Positions 9,999 to 19,970 are shown, numbered from the stretch's first letter. The stretch is DNA of 64,000 nucleotides from Microbacterium sp. 70-16 (GCF_001898315.1 NZ_MKTQ01000029.1:1-64000); one strand, 5' to 3'. Notes: generated by a model not told the origin, from the letters alone. A program made the numbers and translations.

Positions 9999-10637
9999 TC
10001 AGTACCCGACGGTGAAGCGCTCGCGGTGGTGCTTCGGCTGCTCGATCTCGTCGAGCACGGCCACCGCGAGGTCTGCGCCGGAGATGTAGGACTCCCCCGC
10101 GGCATCCGTCACGAGCACGTCGCCGCCGTCACGGTACACACCCGTGCGCTCGCCCGGGTTCCAGGCGCCGAAGCTGCCCGCGGGGTGCACGAAGAACCAG
10201 TCCCGGCCGGTCTGCTCGCTCTGCAGGTCTTCCAGCACGCCGATCGCCTCGAGCGCCTCGGCCTTGAACTCCTCGGGGAAGCCGCTGTCGACCAGGCGCG
10301 GGCCGCCGGGGGCGACGAGGCTGCCACCGGCACCGCCGATGACGCCCAGGCGCACGCTCTCGGGCAGCGAGTTGTTGAGCGCCTCGAGGTTGGGACGCAT
10401 GAGTCCCTCCATCGTGCCGCGCGGCGAGACGGCGCTGACGACCACGTCGACGCCCTCGAGCTGCGTCACGAGGCTCGGCACGTCGAGCAGGGTGCCTTCG
10501 ATGTACGTCGCGCCGGCGACGCGGTCGGTGGGCACCGAACGTGCGATCGAGAGAACGCTGTGACCGCGTTCGACCGCCTCGGCGACGATGTAGCGGCCGG
10601 CGTATCCGGTTCCGCCGATGACTGCGATGAGGGCCAT
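9999..10637 (-). CDS. NAD(P)-binding atypical SDR, NmrA/YwnB-like
   Basis: 212 residues. Rossmann dinucleotide motif at the extreme N-terminus, VIGGTGYAGRYIV, then an 'atypical SDR' layout with VVVSAVSPRG and VIGGAGGSLVAPGG. The family includes NADP-binding epimerase-like and regulatory proteins; no active-site Tyr-x3-Lys is apparent. It converges tail to tail with the DUF4032 gene (3 bases between stop codons). Confidence 0.85.
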   Translation of the reverse strand: MALIAVIGGTGYAGRYIVAEAVERGHSVLSIARSVPTDRVAGATYIEGTLLDVPSLVTQLEGVDVVVSAVSPRGTMEGLMRPNLEALNNSLPESVRLGVIGGAGGSLVAPGGPRLVDSGFPEEFKAEALEAIGVLEDLQSEQTGRDWFFVHPAGSFGAWNPGERTGVYRDGGDVLVTDAAGESYISGADLAVAVLDEIEQPKHHRERFTVGY

Positions 10638-10705
10638 GGATCTTCCTTCCGTCGAGTGACGTCGGTAACAGCCGCGGCGGGGGCGCGTCTATTCCCGGGA
10701 AGGCA

Positions 10706-11695
10706 TCATTCCGATGCCGCGCGGATCGTCGCGACCTGATACAGCGCGACGGATGCCGCAATACCGGCGTTGAGCGACTCGGTCGCCGACGAGATCGGGA
10801 TAGACACGATCTGGTCGCACGTCTCGATCACGAGGCGCGAGAGCCCCTTGCCCTCGGATCCGACGACGATCACGACGGGGCGGTCGGCGAGTTCGAGCGC
10901 CGGCAGCGACACGTCACCGCCGCCGTCCAGGCCCAGCACGAACACGCCCTGCTTCTTGAACTCCTTGAGCGTCGTCGTGAGGTTCGACGCCATCGCGACG
11001 GGGATGCGGGCGGCTGCCCCCGCGCTCGTCTTCCACGCGGCCGAGTTCACTCCCGCCGAACGGCGCTGCGGGATGATGAGCCCCTGACCGCCGAATGCGG
11101 CTGTCGAGCGGATGATCGCTCCGAGGTTACGCGGATCGGTGACGCCGTCGAGGGCAACCAGCAGCGGCGTCTGGCCCGTCTCGACGATCTGCTCGAGCAG
11201 GTCTTGCGGGTGCGCGTACTCGTACGGCGGCACCTTCAGCGCGACGCCCTGGTGCACGCCGTCGAAGCCTGCCATGCGATCGAGTTCGGGGCGGGTCACT
11301 TCCATGACGGGGATGCCACGGTGCGTCGCGATCGACAGCATCTCCTTGACCCGGTCATCCATCTCGACACGCTGCGCGATGTAGAAGGCCGTCGCGGGGA
11401 TCTTCGCGCGCAGCGCCTCGAGCACCGAGTTGCGGCCCGTCACGTTCTCGGTGTCGTCGCCCGCCTTCGCCTTGGGCGCACGGTTGATGCCGGCCACCTT
11501 CGGCTTCGGCTTGCCGCCCGCCGCCGCGTACCGCTCGGCCGCGGCCTTGCGCTTGCCGGCCGGGTGCCACGCGCGGTCCTCGGCTTTCGGCGTCGGTCCG
11601 CGCCCCTCCAGCGATCGCTTGTTCTTGCCCCCGGATCCCTTCGTGGGACCCTTCCCGCCCTTTGCGGCGCCCGGGCGCCCTGGCTTACCGGCCAT
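10706..11695 (-). CDS. rlmB: 23S rRNA (guanosine-2251-2'-O)-methyltransferase RlmB / TrmH family
   Basis: 329 residues. A Lys/Arg/Gly-rich N-terminal extension of about 85 residues, common in actinobacterial members, precedes the substrate-binding domain ([13 protein letters not shown]) and the SPOUT catalytic domain with motif 1 [15 protein letters not shown], motif 2 [12 protein letters not shown] and motif 3 [14 protein letters not shown]. It uses SAM to methylate the ribose of a 23S rRNA guanosine. It overlaps the end of cysS by 11 bases, the conserved cysS-rlmB pair. Confidence 0.94.
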   Translation of the reverse strand: MAGKPGRPGAAKGGKGPTKGSGGKNKRSLEGRGPTPKAEDRAWHPAGKRKAAAERYAAAGGKPKPKVAGINRAPKAKAGDDTENVTGRNSVLEALRAKIPATAFYIAQRVEMDDRVKEMLSIATHRGIPVMEVTRPELDRMAGFDGVHQGVALKVPPYEYAHPQDLLEQIVETGQTPLLVALDGVTDPRNLGAIIRSTAAFGGQGLIIPQRRSAGVNSAAWKTSAGAAARIPVAMASNLTTTLKEFKKQGVFVLGLDGGGDVSLPALELADRPVVIVVGSEGKGLSRLVIETCDQIVSIPISSATESLNAGIAASVALYQVATIRAASE

Positions 11696-13088
11696 CGAGA
11701 CTCCAATGTGTTCCGTGTGCTGTGTCTTCCAGGACGACCCCGGCCGCCGCGATCGCGTCGCGGATGCGGTCGGCTGCCGCCCAGTCCTTGTCGGCGCGCG
11801 CCTGTGCGCGCTGCGTGATCATCGCCTGCACGAGCGCGTCGAGCGCCTGCGTCTCGGCGCCAGCCGCGGCATCCTGCCACTGCGGATCGGCGGGATTGAG
11901 GCCCAGGACGCCCGTCATTCGGCCCACCTCGACGAGGGCGCGCGCGGCGGCATCCCGGTCGTCGGTGTCGAGTGCCGCGTTGCCCGCGCGCACCGTCTCG
12001 TGCACGACGGCGAGCGCCTGCGGCACGCCGAGGTCGTCGTCCATCGCGCTCGCGAACGCCTCGGGCAGGTCGGCCGCCACGAGCGGCGTCGCGGTGCCGA
12101 GCACGCGCGCCGCGCGCTGCTGGAACGTCCGGATGCGCGCGAGCGCGGCGTCGGCCTCGGCGAACGTCGTCGGGGTGATCTCGAGGCTCGACCGGTAGTG
12201 CGCGGCAGCGAGCGCGTAGCGCACCACGAGCGGATCGGTCTCGGCGAGCACGTCGTGCGCGAGCAGGAAGTTGCCGAGCGACTTCGACATCTTCTGGTCG
12301 CCGACGGTCACGAGCCCGTTGTGCAGCCAGTAGCGCGCGAAGCCGTCACCGGCGGCCGTCGACTGGGCGAGCTCGTTCTCGTGATGCGGGAAGCGCAGGT
12401 CGATGCCGCCACCGTGGATGTCGAACTCGGGCCCGAGATAGCGCCTGCTCATCGCCGAGCACTCGATGTGCCAGCCGGGCCTGCCCGGCCCCCACGGAGA
12501 CTCCCAGACGGCGTCGGCCGGCTCGCCGGGCTTGGCGCCCTTCCACAGGGCGAAGTCGCGCGGGTCGCGCTTGCCCCGCTCGTCGGCGTCGGCGGCGGGC
12601 TCCATGGCATCCACGCTCTGGTGCGTCAACGAGCCGTACGCGGGCCACGAGCGCACCGCGAAGTAGACGTCGCCGGCGTTGGCGTAGGCGTGCCCCGCGT
12701 CGATCAGCCGTGCGATGAGCTCCTGCATCTGCGGGATCGAGCCTGTCGCGCGCGGCTCGTACGTCGGCGGAAGGATGCCGATCGCGGCATATGCCGACGA
12801 GAACTCCCGCTCCATGCGATAGGCGAGCGCCCACCACGGCTCGGTGGGCGTCGCGTTGGTGAGCACCTTGTCGTCGACGTCGGTGACGTTGCGCACGAAC
12901 GTGACCCGTCCGAAGCGGCGCTGCAGCCAGCGGCGCAGCAGATCGAACGCGAGCGCGGCGCGCAGGTGATGGATGCCCGGCCCTGACTGCACCGTCGGGC
13001 CGCACACGTACATCGTGACGTTCGCGGGATCGAGGGGCGTGAAGTCGCGCAGGGCCTGCGCCTGAGTGTCATAGAGCCGGACCGTCAC
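11685..13088 (-). CDS. cysS: Cysteinyl-tRNA synthetase
   Basis: 467 residues, GTG start. Class I synthetase: zinc ligand cysteine in [14 protein letters not shown]-like element in [14 protein letters not shown], further zinc ligands in [10 protein letters not shown] and [11 protein letters not shown], and KMSKSLGN. In Cys-specific enzymes the first motif usually reads GPTVYxxxHIGHxR; here it is shifted but still has the histidine pair. Full length. Joined to rlmB by an 11-base overlap. Confidence 0.97.
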   Translation of the reverse strand: MTVRLYDTQAQALRDFTPLDPANVTMYVCGPTVQSGPGIHHLRAALAFDLLRRWLQRRFGRVTFVRNVTDVDDKVLTNATPTEPWWALAYRMEREFSSAYAAIGILPPTYEPRATGSIPQMQELIARLIDAGHAYANAGDVYFAVRSWPAYGSLTHQSVDAMEPAADADERGKRDPRDFALWKGAKPGEPADAVWESPWGPGRPGWHIECSAMSRRYLGPEFDIHGGGIDLRFPHHENELAQSTAAGDGFARYWLHNGLVTVGDQKMSKSLGNFLLAHDVLAETDPLVVRYALAAAHYRSSLEITPTTFAEADAALARIRTFQQRAARVLGTATPLVAADLPEAFASAMDDDLGVPQALAVVHETVRAGNAALDTDDRDAAARALVEVGRMTGVLGLNPADPQWQDAAAGAETQALDALVQAMITQRAQARADKDWAAADRIRDAIAAAGVVLEDTAHGTHWSLDGR

Positions 13089-13135
13089 CGTTCCAGCCTA
13101 CCGGCGAGGCCCCGCGCAGACGTGAGGGTCACGCG

Positions 13136-14080
13136 ATGCGCTACAACGGAGATGTGCTGCACGTGATCGCCGTCCTCCTCGCCGCGGTGCTGTTCGGGAC
13201 GACCGGCACATCGCAGGCGCTCGGCCCCGACGGCACGACACCGCTGGCTGTCGGCGTCATGCGCATCGTCATCGGCGGGACCGCCCTCGCTCTGCTGGCG
13301 TTCCCGCTTGCGTCACGGCACGCGAAGCGGCATCCATCTGCCACGCGGCCCCGCCTGGGCATCCGCCCCGCGCTGCTGATGGCGCTCACCGGACTGTGTC
13401 TGGCCGTCTATCAGCCGCTGTTCTTCCTCGGCACGGCGCGCAACGGCGTCGCCGTCAGCACGGTCATCGCGCTCGGGTCGGCGCCCGTGCTCGCGGGGCT
13501 GCTGGAGTGGGCGCTGACGCGCCGCCTGCCGAGCGCGACCTGGATCGGGGCGACGGCGCTCGCGACGACCGGCGTCGTGCTGCTGGGCTTCGGCGGATCG
13601 GCGGGGTCGGGCGGCACCGATCCGGTCGGCGTGGCAGGCGCGGTCGGCGCAGGCGCCAGCTTCGCCGTCATCGCCAATGTGCAGCGCCGACTGCTCGATG
13701 CGGGGTGGGATGCCTTCACCGTCGTCGGCGCGATGGGGGCGAGCGCCGCGGTCGTCGGCGCACTCGCGATGCCGCTGGTCGACCTCTCGTGGCTGGCGCA
13801 GCCGCGCGGCTGGGCGATGGCGCTGTGGCTGGGCCTCGCGACGGTTGCGGCCGCGTACACGCTGTTCACCTGGGGGCTCCAGGGCCTGTCGGCGGCGACC
13901 GCCGCGACGCTGACGCTCGGCGAGCCGCTCACGGCCTCGGTCCTGGGGCTCACCGTGCTCGGCGAGCACCTCTCCGCGCTCGCCACGGTGGGCCTTGCCG
14001 TCCTCGCCGCGGGGCTCGCGATGCTCGCGTGGGGCTCGCGCCGCGTGCGCGACCCCGAGCCGTTCGCCGTCGAGGGGTGA
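13136..14080 (+). CDS. EamA/DMT-family drug/metabolite exporter
   Basis: 314 residues with about ten hydrophobic segments in two EamA repeats: first VLFGTTGTSQAL...MRIVIGG, second AVGAGASFAVIANVQRRLLD...TLGEPLTASVLG. The 'TLxEPLTAxxLG' ending of the second repeat is characteristic. Substrate unknown. Divergent from cysS with a 47-base gap between the start codons. An internal GTG (13154) is an alternative start. Confidence 0.88.
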   Translation: MRYNGDVLHVIAVLLAAVLFGTTGTSQALGPDGTTPLAVGVMRIVIGGTALALLAFPLASRHAKRHPSATRPRLGIRPALLMALTGLCLAVYQPLFFLGTARNGVAVSTVIALGSAPVLAGLLEWALTRRLPSATWIGATALATTGVVLLGFGGSAGSGGTDPVGVAGAVGAGASFAVIANVQRRLLDAGWDAFTVVGAMGASAAVVGALAMPLVDLSWLAQPRGWAMALWLGLATVAAAYTLFTWGLQGLSAATAATLTLGEPLTASVLGLTVLGEHLSALATVGLAVLAAGLAMLAWGSRRVRDPEPFAVEG

Positions 14081-14088
14081 GCCGCGGC

Positions 14089-14195
14089 CGAACTGCAAGG
14101 TCGCCGCTGCGACCGAACTGCAAGGCCGCGGCCGCGACACGCCGGGGCATCCCGCCGTCGCCACGGCGTGTCGTCCACGATCCCTTGCAGTTGCG
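14089..14195. repeat. Palindromic intergenic repeat with AACTGCAAGG arms
   Basis: AACTGCAAGG occurs at 14091-14100 and 14116-14125, and its reverse complement at 14183-14192. Between the second copy and the inverted copy lie perfect arms CGACACGCC (14135-14143) and GGCGTGTCG (14165-14173), so about 80 bases can fold as one long stem. A related unit is at 62957-62976. The element fills the spacer between the EamA and GNAT genes and looks like a dispersed palindromic repeat rather than a terminator (no U-tract). Confidence 0.6.
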
Positions 14196-14260
14196 AACGA
14201 GCGGGCCGAGGGCTGACCGCGCGACACACGCCCGACACACGGGTGCGCCAGGCTGGGATC

Positions 14261-14722
14261 ATGACCCTGCGCATCGCCGTCGACGATCTGAGTGGAGCGC
14301 CCACGCGCGCGCTGCTCGCCGCACATCTGGCGGGCATGCAGCAAGGTTCGCCCCCGGAGAGCGTGCACGCCCTCGACCTGGCCGCGCTGCGGCAGCCCGA
14401 GATCACGGTGTGGTCGGCGTGGCGGGGCGACGATCTGGTCGGCGTCGGCGCACTCAAGCAGTTGGATGCCTCGCGGGGCGAGCTGAAGTCCATGCGCGTC
14501 GACGAGCGCTTCCTCGGCACAGGCGCGGGGCGTGCCCTGCTGCGGCACATCATGACGGCGGCCGCGGAGCGTGGCATCCGCTCGCTCTGGCTTGAGACCG
14601 GCTCAGAGCCCGCCTTCGCACCGGCGCGCGGACTGTACGCCAGCGAGGGCTTCGTCGAGTGCGGGCCGTTCGATGGCTACCTGCCCGACCCGCTGTCGAC
14701 GTTCATGACGCGCGAGCTCTGA
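14261..14722 (+). CDS. GNAT-family N-acetyltransferase
   Basis: 153 residues from the ATG at 14261. The GNAT acetyl-CoA site is intact: LKSMRVDERFLGTGAGRALLRHIM (motif A, Q/R-x-x-G-x-A as GTGAGRA), then SLWLETGSEPAFAPARGLYASEGFVECGPF (motif B). Related to small GNATs such as the YafP/ElaA-like group; substrate unknown. Separated from the upstream gene by the palindromic repeat. Confidence 0.9.
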   Translation: MTLRIAVDDLSGAPTRALLAAHLAGMQQGSPPESVHALDLAALRQPEITVWSAWRGDDLVGVGALKQLDASRGELKSMRVDERFLGTGAGRALLRHIMTAAAERGIRSLWLETGSEPAFAPARGLYASEGFVECGPFDGYLPDPLSTFMTREL

Positions 14723-14732
14723 GCGGTACTTC

Positions 14733-15917
14733 TCAGCGCGGGACGACGAGGGCGACGGCGAACGCCGCGACGCCCTCCCCCGCACCGGTGAAGCCGAGGC
14801 CGTCGGTCGTCGTCGCCGACACCGCCACGGGCGCGCCCAGCGCTGCCGTCAGCGCGGCCTCCGCCTCGGCGCGGCGGGCGGCGAAGCGCGGCCGGTTCGC
14901 CTGCACCTGCACCGACACATTCCCGATCTGGAATCCGGCGGCTTCGACCAGGCCGCGCGTCTGGGTCAGGAAGGCAGCCGCGTGCGCGCCGGCGAGCTCG
15001 GGGCGGTCGGTGCCGAAGTGGGTGCCGATGTCGCCGAGGCCCGCCGCGGCGAGCACGGCGTCGACGATCGCGTGCGCGACGGCGTCACCGTCGGAGTGCC
15101 CGTGCAACGACGGCTCACCCGGCCACTCCAGCCCGGCAAGCCACAGGGTGCCGTCGCCGCCAAAGGCGTGCACGTCGGTGCCGAGTCCCACGCGCGGCAG
15201 GATGCCCACGGGTGCCGCCGCCTGGCCGACCAGCGTGCGCGCGCGCTCGAGGTCGGCGGGCGTCGTGATCTTGAACGCCCGCTCGTCGCCCGCGACCGTC
15301 GACACCGCGATGCCGGCCGCCTGCACGAGCGCGGCGTCATCGGTGTGATCGTCGGATGCCCCGGCGTACGCGGCATCGAGCACGGTGCGCCGGAAGCCCT
15401 GCGGCGTCTGGGCCGCCGTCAGGCTCGCCCGGTCGACGGCCTCGACCACGGCATCCCCGTCGACACGCTTGATCGTGTCGATGACCGGCAGCACCGGCAG
15501 CACGGCGTCGCGGCCGCTCTGAAGTGCCGCGATGACGCGCGCGAACACGGCGGGCGGCGTCAGCGCACGCGCGGCGTCGTGCACGAGCACGTACTCGACA
15601 TCGGGCCACACCGCGGCAAGTCCCGCGGCGACCGACTGCTGTCGCGTCGCACCGCCGGCGACGACGCTGACGAGGTCATGCCGGTCACCCGCCGCCTCGT
15701 GCGCATCGGTCAGCGCATCGCCCACGCGACTGGCGGGCGCGACGATGACGACCTGCGCCTGCGGCGCGGCGAACACGCCCGTCAGGGCGTGTCTCAGCAC
15801 GGTGTGCGCGTCGATGCCGACGAAGGCCTTCGGTGCGGCGGCGCCGAGCCGCTGGCCCGACCCTGCGGCCACCACGACGATCGCGACACGGGGCACCGGG
15901 ATCACGGAGGACATCAT
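14733..15917 (-). CDS. ispDF: Bifunctional IspD-IspF (MEP isoprenoid pathway)
   Basis: 394 residues combining two enzymes. IspD (about 1-228): [16 protein letters not shown] nucleotide-binding loop, [16 protein letters not shown], activating 2-C-methyl-D-erythritol 4-phosphate with CTP. IspF (about 236-394): [28 protein letters not shown] with the metal ligands Asp and His, GDIGTHF and [15 protein letters not shown], forming the cyclic diphosphate. The order D-F skips the intermediate kinase IspE, as in other fused proteins. Directly downstream of carD (24-base gap). Confidence 0.96.
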   Translation of the reverse strand: MMSSVIPVPRVAIVVVAAGSGQRLGAAAPKAFVGIDAHTVLRHALTGVFAAPQAQVVIVAPASRVGDALTDAHEAAGDRHDLVSVVAGGATRQQSVAAGLAAVWPDVEYVLVHDAARALTPPAVFARVIAALQSGRDAVLPVLPVIDTIKRVDGDAVVEAVDRASLTAAQTPQGFRRTVLDAAYAGASDDHTDDAALVQAAGIAVSTVAGDERAFKITTPADLERARTLVGQAAAPVGILPRVGLGTDVHAFGGDGTLWLAGLEWPGEPSLHGHSDGDAVAHAIVDAVLAAAGLGDIGTHFGTDRPELAGAHAAAFLTQTRGLVEAAGFQIGNVSVQVQANRPRFAARRAEAEAALTAALGAPVAVSATTTDGLGFTGAGEGVAAFAVALVVPR

Positions 15918-15941
15918 GCCTCCGAGATTACCGAGCCTGCG

Positions 15942-16424
15942 TCAGCTGGCGAGAACCTCGTCGAGGACGCCACCGGCGTGCTCTTCGTCAGCCTTGAGCG
16001 CGAGGGCGATCTCAGACACCAGGATCTGGCGCGCCTTCGCGAGCATGCGCTTCTCGCCGGCGGACAGACCGCGGTCCTGGTCGCGGCGCCACAGGTCGCG
16101 CACGACCTCGGACACCTTGATGACGTCGCCGGAGGCAAGCTTCTCGAGGTTCGCCTTGTACCGGCGCGACCAGTTCGTCGGCTCTTCGGTGAATGCCGCA
16201 CGCAGCACGTCGTAGACGCGGTCCAGACCCTCCTGGCCGATGACGTCGCGAACGCCGACCAAGTCGACGTTGTCAGCCGGGACCTCGATGATGAGGTCTC
16301 CCTGCGTGACGTTGAGCTTCAGGTATTTCTTGGTCTCGCCCTTGATGATCCGGTCTTTGACCTCGATGATCGTCGCGGCGCCGTGGTGCGGATAGACGAC
16401 CGTCTCGCCAACCTCAAAAAGCAT
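15942..16424 (-). CDS. carD: CarD-family transcriptional regulator
   Basis: 160 residues beginning [19 protein letters not shown]; the N-terminal Tudor-like domain binds the RNA polymerase beta subunit and the C-terminal helical domain contacts promoter DNA next to the -10 element, stabilising open complexes at rRNA and other promoters in mycobacteria. The longer frame upstream is excluded because the ATG at 16424 follows a good Shine-Dalgarno (AAAGGA) and matches the family start. Linked to ispDF as in other actinobacteria. Confidence 0.96.
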   Translation of the reverse strand: MLFEVGETVVYPHHGAATIIEVKDRIIKGETKKYLKLNVTQGDLIIEVPADNVDLVGVRDVIGQEGLDRVYDVLRAAFTEEPTNWSRRYKANLEKLASGDVIKVSEVVRDLWRRDQDRGLSAGEKRMLAKARQILVSEIALALKADEEHAGGVLDEVLAS

Positions 16425-16568
16425 GCAGTTATGTCCTTTCGGCAACCTCCAGGATACCACAGCGTGCATACGCTAAGGTTCGCCGATTGACCCGGCAGAC
16501 ACGCCATGAGAAACACCGAAGTCCCCCCTAGAATGGACACGCACTGCCAGACATCCCTAGGAGGATCC

Positions 16569-17036
16569 GTGAAAACGCGCCGTCTCGCGCCCGTCGCCCT
16601 CGCCGCCGCGCTCCTGCTGGGCATGACCGGCTGCAGCATGATCTCGCCGCAGGCGACCACACTCTCCTACTCGCCGGCCGACGGCGTCAACATCCCGGCA
16701 TCCGGCCCGCTCGAGGTGCGCAACGCGCTGCTGGTCGCCGACGAGTCCGGCTCGGCGGCGAACTTCCTCGCCGCGATCGTCAACGACACCGACGCGACGG
16801 CGACCCTCATGGTCGGCATCGACGGCGTCAATAAGAGCGTGCGTGTTCCCGCCAAGACCACCGTGAGCCTCGGCTTCGACGGCGCCGACCCGCTGCTGTT
16901 CGAGGGCCTCGACACCGTGCCCGGCACCGACCGCGACATGACGTTCCAGTCCGGCGACGGCGAGGGCGTGCTGCAGGCCGTCCCCGTGCTCGACGGCACG
17001 CTCGACTACCTCGCGGACTTCGTCCCGGAGGACTGA
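16569..17036 (+). CDS. Putative lipoprotein, conserved DNA-modification-free envelope protein
   Basis: 155 residues from GTG at 16569 after a strong AGGAGG. Signal peptide MKTRRLAPVALAAALLL then lipobox GMTGC (lipidation cysteine about residue 24). The mature part has no enzyme motif; LEVRNALLVADESGSAANFLAAIVND and VRVPAKTTVSLGF suggest a beta-sandwich. It resembles actinobacterial lipoproteins annotated only as hypothetical. No function assigned. Divergent from carD; ends at a bidirectional terminator. Confidence 0.7.
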   Translation: MKTRRLAPVALAAALLLGMTGCSMISPQATTLSYSPADGVNIPASGPLEVRNALLVADESGSAANFLAAIVNDTDATATLMVGIDGVNKSVRVPAKTTVSLGFDGADPLLFEGLDTVPGTDRDMTFQSGDGEGVLQAVPVLDGTLDYLADFVPED

Positions 17037-17069
17037 CCGCGCGCTGCGCGAAAGCTGCGCAAGCTCAAC

Positions 17070-17105
17070 GAAGCCCCGGCCCGTTTACGAACGGACCGGG
17101 GCTTC
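17070..17105. terminator. Bidirectional terminator between the lipoprotein gene and regX3
   Basis: A 16-bp stem, GAAGCCCCGGCCCGTT against AACGGACCGGGGCTTC, closes a four-base loop and has one mismatched pair. It sits between two convergent genes. Confidence 0.85.
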
Positions 17106-17119
17106 GTCGTAGGTCCCGT

Positions 17120-17806
17120 TTACGCCTCGAAGCGGTAGCCGAGCCCGCGCACGGTGAGCAGCATCACCGGCTCGCCAGGGTTGCGCTCGATGCGCGAGCG
17201 GATGCGCTTGATGTGCACGTCGAGCGTCTTGGTGTCGCCGAAGTAGTCGCTCCCCCACACGCGGTCAATCAGCTGACCGCGGGTCAGCACGCGGCCGGCG
17301 TTGCGCATGAGCACCTCGAGCAGCTCGAACTCCTTCAGAGGCATGGGGATGATCTCGCCGTCCACCGACACCGTGTGGCGATCGATGTCGATCACGACAC
17401 GGCCGCCGTCGACGATCCGGTCGTCGAGGTCGACCTCTTCGCCGACCTCCGAGCGACGCAGCACAGCCCGCATGCGCGCGAGCAGCTCGCGCGACGAGTA
17501 CGGCTTCGTGACGTAGTCGTCGGCGCCGAGCTCGAGACCGACGACGATGTCGACCTCAGAGTCCTTCGCTGTCAGCATGATGATCGGCGTCTTCGAGGTC
17601 GTGCGGATGACCCGGCAGACCTCCGTCCCGGGCATCCCGGGCAGCATGAGGTCGAGCAGCACGATGTCGGCGCCGCGCGCCGAGAAGGCCTCGAGGGCGG
17701 CGGGGCCGTCTTCGGCGATCTCGACGTCGAAGCCCTCGCGGCGCAGAAGGTAGGCCAGCGGGTCGGCGAGGTCGGGTTCGTCCTCGACGATCAGGACGCG
17801 GGTCAT
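17120..17806 (-). CDS. regX3: Response regulator RegX3 (OmpR/PhoB family)
   Basis: 228 residues. Receiver domain with acidic pocket EDEPD, phosphoacceptor D52 (LLDLMLPG) and switch lysine in YVTKPYSSREL; winged-helix effector from about residue 130 with PLKEFELLEVLMRN and TLDVHIKRIRSRIE, and the characteristic ending VRGLGYRFEA. In mycobacteria this regulator activates phosphate-starvation genes. It overlaps senX3 by ATGA, so the pair is co-translated. Confidence 0.94.
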   Translation of the reverse strand: MTRVLIVEDEPDLADPLAYLLRREGFDVEIAEDGPAALEAFSARGADIVLLDLMLPGMPGTEVCRVIRTTSKTPIIMLTAKDSEVDIVVGLELGADDYVTKPYSSRELLARMRAVLRRSEVGEEVDLDDRIVDGGRVVIDIDRHTVSVDGEIIPMPLKEFELLEVLMRNAGRVLTRGQLIDRVWGSDYFGDTKTLDVHIKRIRSRIERNPGEPVMLLTVRGLGYRFEA

Positions 17807-19017
17807 GGAGTCTCTCCCTTCACCCGCGAGACCTCGCGGGCTTCCTTCAACTTCTTCTTCTTTTTCTTCTTGCGGCGCTTGAGCTCGAGTTCAGCGCCTT
17901 CCGGAGCATTGATCGCGGGTAGCCGTACCGTGAATGTCGAACCGCGCCCCGGGCGCGACCACAGCTCGACCTCGCCGCCGTGACGCTGCACGGCATATTT
18001 GACGATCGACAGGCCAAGGCCCGTCCCACCGGTGCGCCGTGAACGCGCCTGATCAGCACGATAGAACCGTTCGAACACGCGCTGCTGCTCGCTCTCGGGA
18101 ATACCTATGCCCCGATCGGTCACCGCAATCTCGACGACGCCGTCGATCGCGCTCACGCCGACCCCGACCTGCCCGCCCTCGGGCGAGTAGGCCACCGCGT
18201 TCGCGACGAGGTTGGCGATCGCCTCGGTGAGCACCTGCACGTCACCGCGGACGTACGCGCCGCGCACGCCACCGCGGGCGATCGTGATGCCGGCACCGGC
18301 GGCAGTGATCGACTGCGACTCGATCGCGCTGGCGACGACCGCGTCGACCGACACATCGCGCAGTTCGGTGAGGTCGTCGGCCGACTGCAGCCGCGACAGG
18401 TTCATGATGCGCGAGGTCAGCTGCCCGAGACGGGCCGCTTCACCGGCGAGCCGGCCCGCGAAGTGCCGCACCTGCTCGGGGTCGTCGGCGGCCGACTCGA
18501 TCGCCTCGGCGAGCAGGGTGACGGCGCCGACCGGGGTCTTCAGCTCGTGGCTCGTGTTCGAGACGAAGTCGCGGCGCATCTCCTCGACCCGCTCATGCTC
18601 GGTGATGTCGCGCACGACGACAAGAGTCAGCCGGGGCGTGATGACGCTCGCGCGCGCCGTCACGAGGCGTTGCTCGACCCCGCGCCGCAGCCGCATCGAC
18701 CCGGTGTCGGCGCTGTCGGTGCGACGCGCCGAGCGCACGACCGCGCGCAACTCGTCGCTCGGCAGCGAATACCCCTCGAGCATGCCGAACATCTCGGCGG
18801 GGGTGGATGCCGCGACGATCAGCAGCGACGTATCGACGACGACGGCTACCTCGTCCATCCCCTGCAAGACCGCCCGCGCACCGTCGGGCAATTCGAGGGA
18901 TGCCTCCACGCGTGCCCGGTCGCGGGCGCGCAGAGCGATCAGCACGAGAGCGGCCAGGCCACCACCGATCAGTGCACCCAGCGCGAGCGCCACGAGCGCC
19001 ACCTGCGTCGAGTCCAT
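17803..19017 (-). CDS. senX3: Phosphate-sensing histidine kinase SenX3
   Basis: 404 residues from ATG at 19017. One to two membrane helices near the N-terminus (8-30), a PAS-like region (50-140), the H-box FVSNTSHELKTPVGAVTLLAEAIE with phosphorylatable H157, N-box LVANAVAYSPEGG, G1 ITDRGIGIP-like VTDRGIGIPESEQQRVF and G2 GGTGLGLSIVKYAVQRHGG. The C-terminus ends in an unusual lysine-rich run (eight consecutive lysines broken by leucine). Divergent from phoU, and the intergenic region carries a PHO-box-like repeat. Confidence 0.94.
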   Translation of the reverse strand: MDSTQVALVALALGALIGGGLAALVLIALRARDRARVEASLELPDGARAVLQGMDEVAVVVDTSLLIVAASTPAEMFGMLEGYSLPSDELRAVVRSARRTDSADTGSMRLRRGVEQRLVTARASVITPRLTLVVVRDITEHERVEEMRRDFVSNTSHELKTPVGAVTLLAEAIESAADDPEQVRHFAGRLAGEAARLGQLTSRIMNLSRLQSADDLTELRDVSVDAVVASAIESQSITAAGAGITIARGGVRGAYVRGDVQVLTEAIANLVANAVAYSPEGGQVGVGVSAIDGVVEIAVTDRGIGIPESEQQRVFERFYRADQARSRRTGGTGLGLSIVKYAVQRHGGEVELWSRPGRGSTFTVRLPAINAPEGAELELKRRKKKKKKKLKEAREVSRVKGETP

Positions 19018-19088
19018 CCCCCCAGCGTAGGCTGGGCCCACACCTACGGCCGACGCATGACGAATGTCCCGGCGTCACCGTGTGCACT

Positions 19089-19117
19089 GTTCACCACAGC
19101 AGCACCGTTCGTTAACC
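19089..19117 (+). promoter_or_regulatory. PHO-box-like direct repeats upstream of phoU
   Basis: Three units at an exact 11-base period: GTTCACC (19089), CAGCACC (19100) and GTTAACC (19111). The GTTCACC-N4 repeat is the known PhoP/RegX3-type box of actinobacteria. It lies about 83 bases before the phoU ATG and inside the senX3-phoU divergent spacer, so it may serve both promoters. Confidence 0.65.
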
Positions 19118-19199
19118 TTCGAACGGCAGGATCAGCGCGGCCCGGTATCGCCGGAGAACGCGATCCGATCGCCCCTGACAGCCCAAGGAGAGGTTCCTG

Positions 19200-19901
19200 A
19201 TGCGCGAAGTCTTCCACCAGTCACTCGAGGACGTGCAGGCGCGTCTGGTCGAGATCTCTGAGCTTGTCACCGTCGCCATTGAGAAGGCGACGCGTGCGTT
19301 CGGCTCGAGCGATGTCACGCTCGCCGAAGAAGTCATCGAAGAAGACCAGGTCATCGACGACAAGGCGATCGCGCTGGACGAACTGGCCATCCAGATCCTC
19401 GCGCGTCAGCAGCCGGTCGCCCGCGACCTGCGCATCGTCGTCGCAGCGCTGCGCGTGAGCGCTTCGCTCGAGCGCATGGGCGACATCGCAGAGCACATCG
19501 CGCAGCTGACCCGCATGCGCTTCCCCGAGCGCGCCATCCCGAAGGGCCTGAAGAGCACCTTCACGAAGATGGGCGAGCTCGACGTCGAGGTGTCGCGCAC
19601 GCTCACCGAGCTGCTGCGCAACGAAGACCTCAGCCTCGTCGAGACGCTGCGCGCCCTCGACGACCAGCTCGATGACCGCCACCTCGCCGTCTTCGAGAAG
19701 GTCCTCAGCGAGAACTGGCAGGGCGAGGCCGGCGCGACCGTCGACGCCACCCTGGCCAGCCGCTACCTCGAGCGCTTCGCCGACCACGCGCTGTCGGTGG
19801 CCAAGAAGGTCGCCTACCTCGCGACCGGCGACTGGACCAGCGACACCGACTCGATCAACGCCCTGGTCGCCGAGACGGCACCGGCCACCGACGAGGGCTG
19901 A
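19200..19901 (+). CDS. phoU: Phosphate transport regulator PhoU
   Basis: 233 residues with two PhoU three-helix repeats: ALDELAIQILARQQPVARDLRIVVAALRVSASLERMGDIAEHIA in the first (E/DxxxD metal motif ERMGDI) and ATLASRYLERFADHALSVAKKVAYLATG in the second. PhoU links the Pst transporter to the histidine kinase and damps signalling when phosphate is plentiful. Same regulon logic as senX3-regX3 across the divergent promoter. Confidence 0.96.
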   Translation: MREVFHQSLEDVQARLVEISELVTVAIEKATRAFGSSDVTLAEEVIEEDQVIDDKAIALDELAIQILARQQPVARDLRIVVAALRVSASLERMGDIAEHIAQLTRMRFPERAIPKGLKSTFTKMGELDVEVSRTLTELLRNEDLSLVETLRALDDQLDDRHLAVFEKVLSENWQGEAGATVDATLASRYLERFADHALSVAKKVAYLATGDWTSDTDSINALVAETAPATDEG

Positions 19902-19913
19902 ACACTTCGACAG

Positions 19914-19954
19914 AAAACGGGAGGGGACGCCAGGTGGCATCCCCTCCCGTTTTT
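19914..19954. terminator. Bidirectional terminator between phoU and gpmA
   Basis: A 15-17 bp stem AAAACGGGAGGGGA...TCCCCTCCCGTTTT with a 10-base loop, a run of T on the plus strand and A on the other, so it can end both convergent genes. Confidence 0.9.
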
Positions 19955-19970
19955 GTGACGTGTGCGCGCG

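Noticed and set aside
17070..17105. Regulatory RNA between the lipoprotein gene and regX3
   Set aside because: It sits between convergent genes and has terminator shape only.
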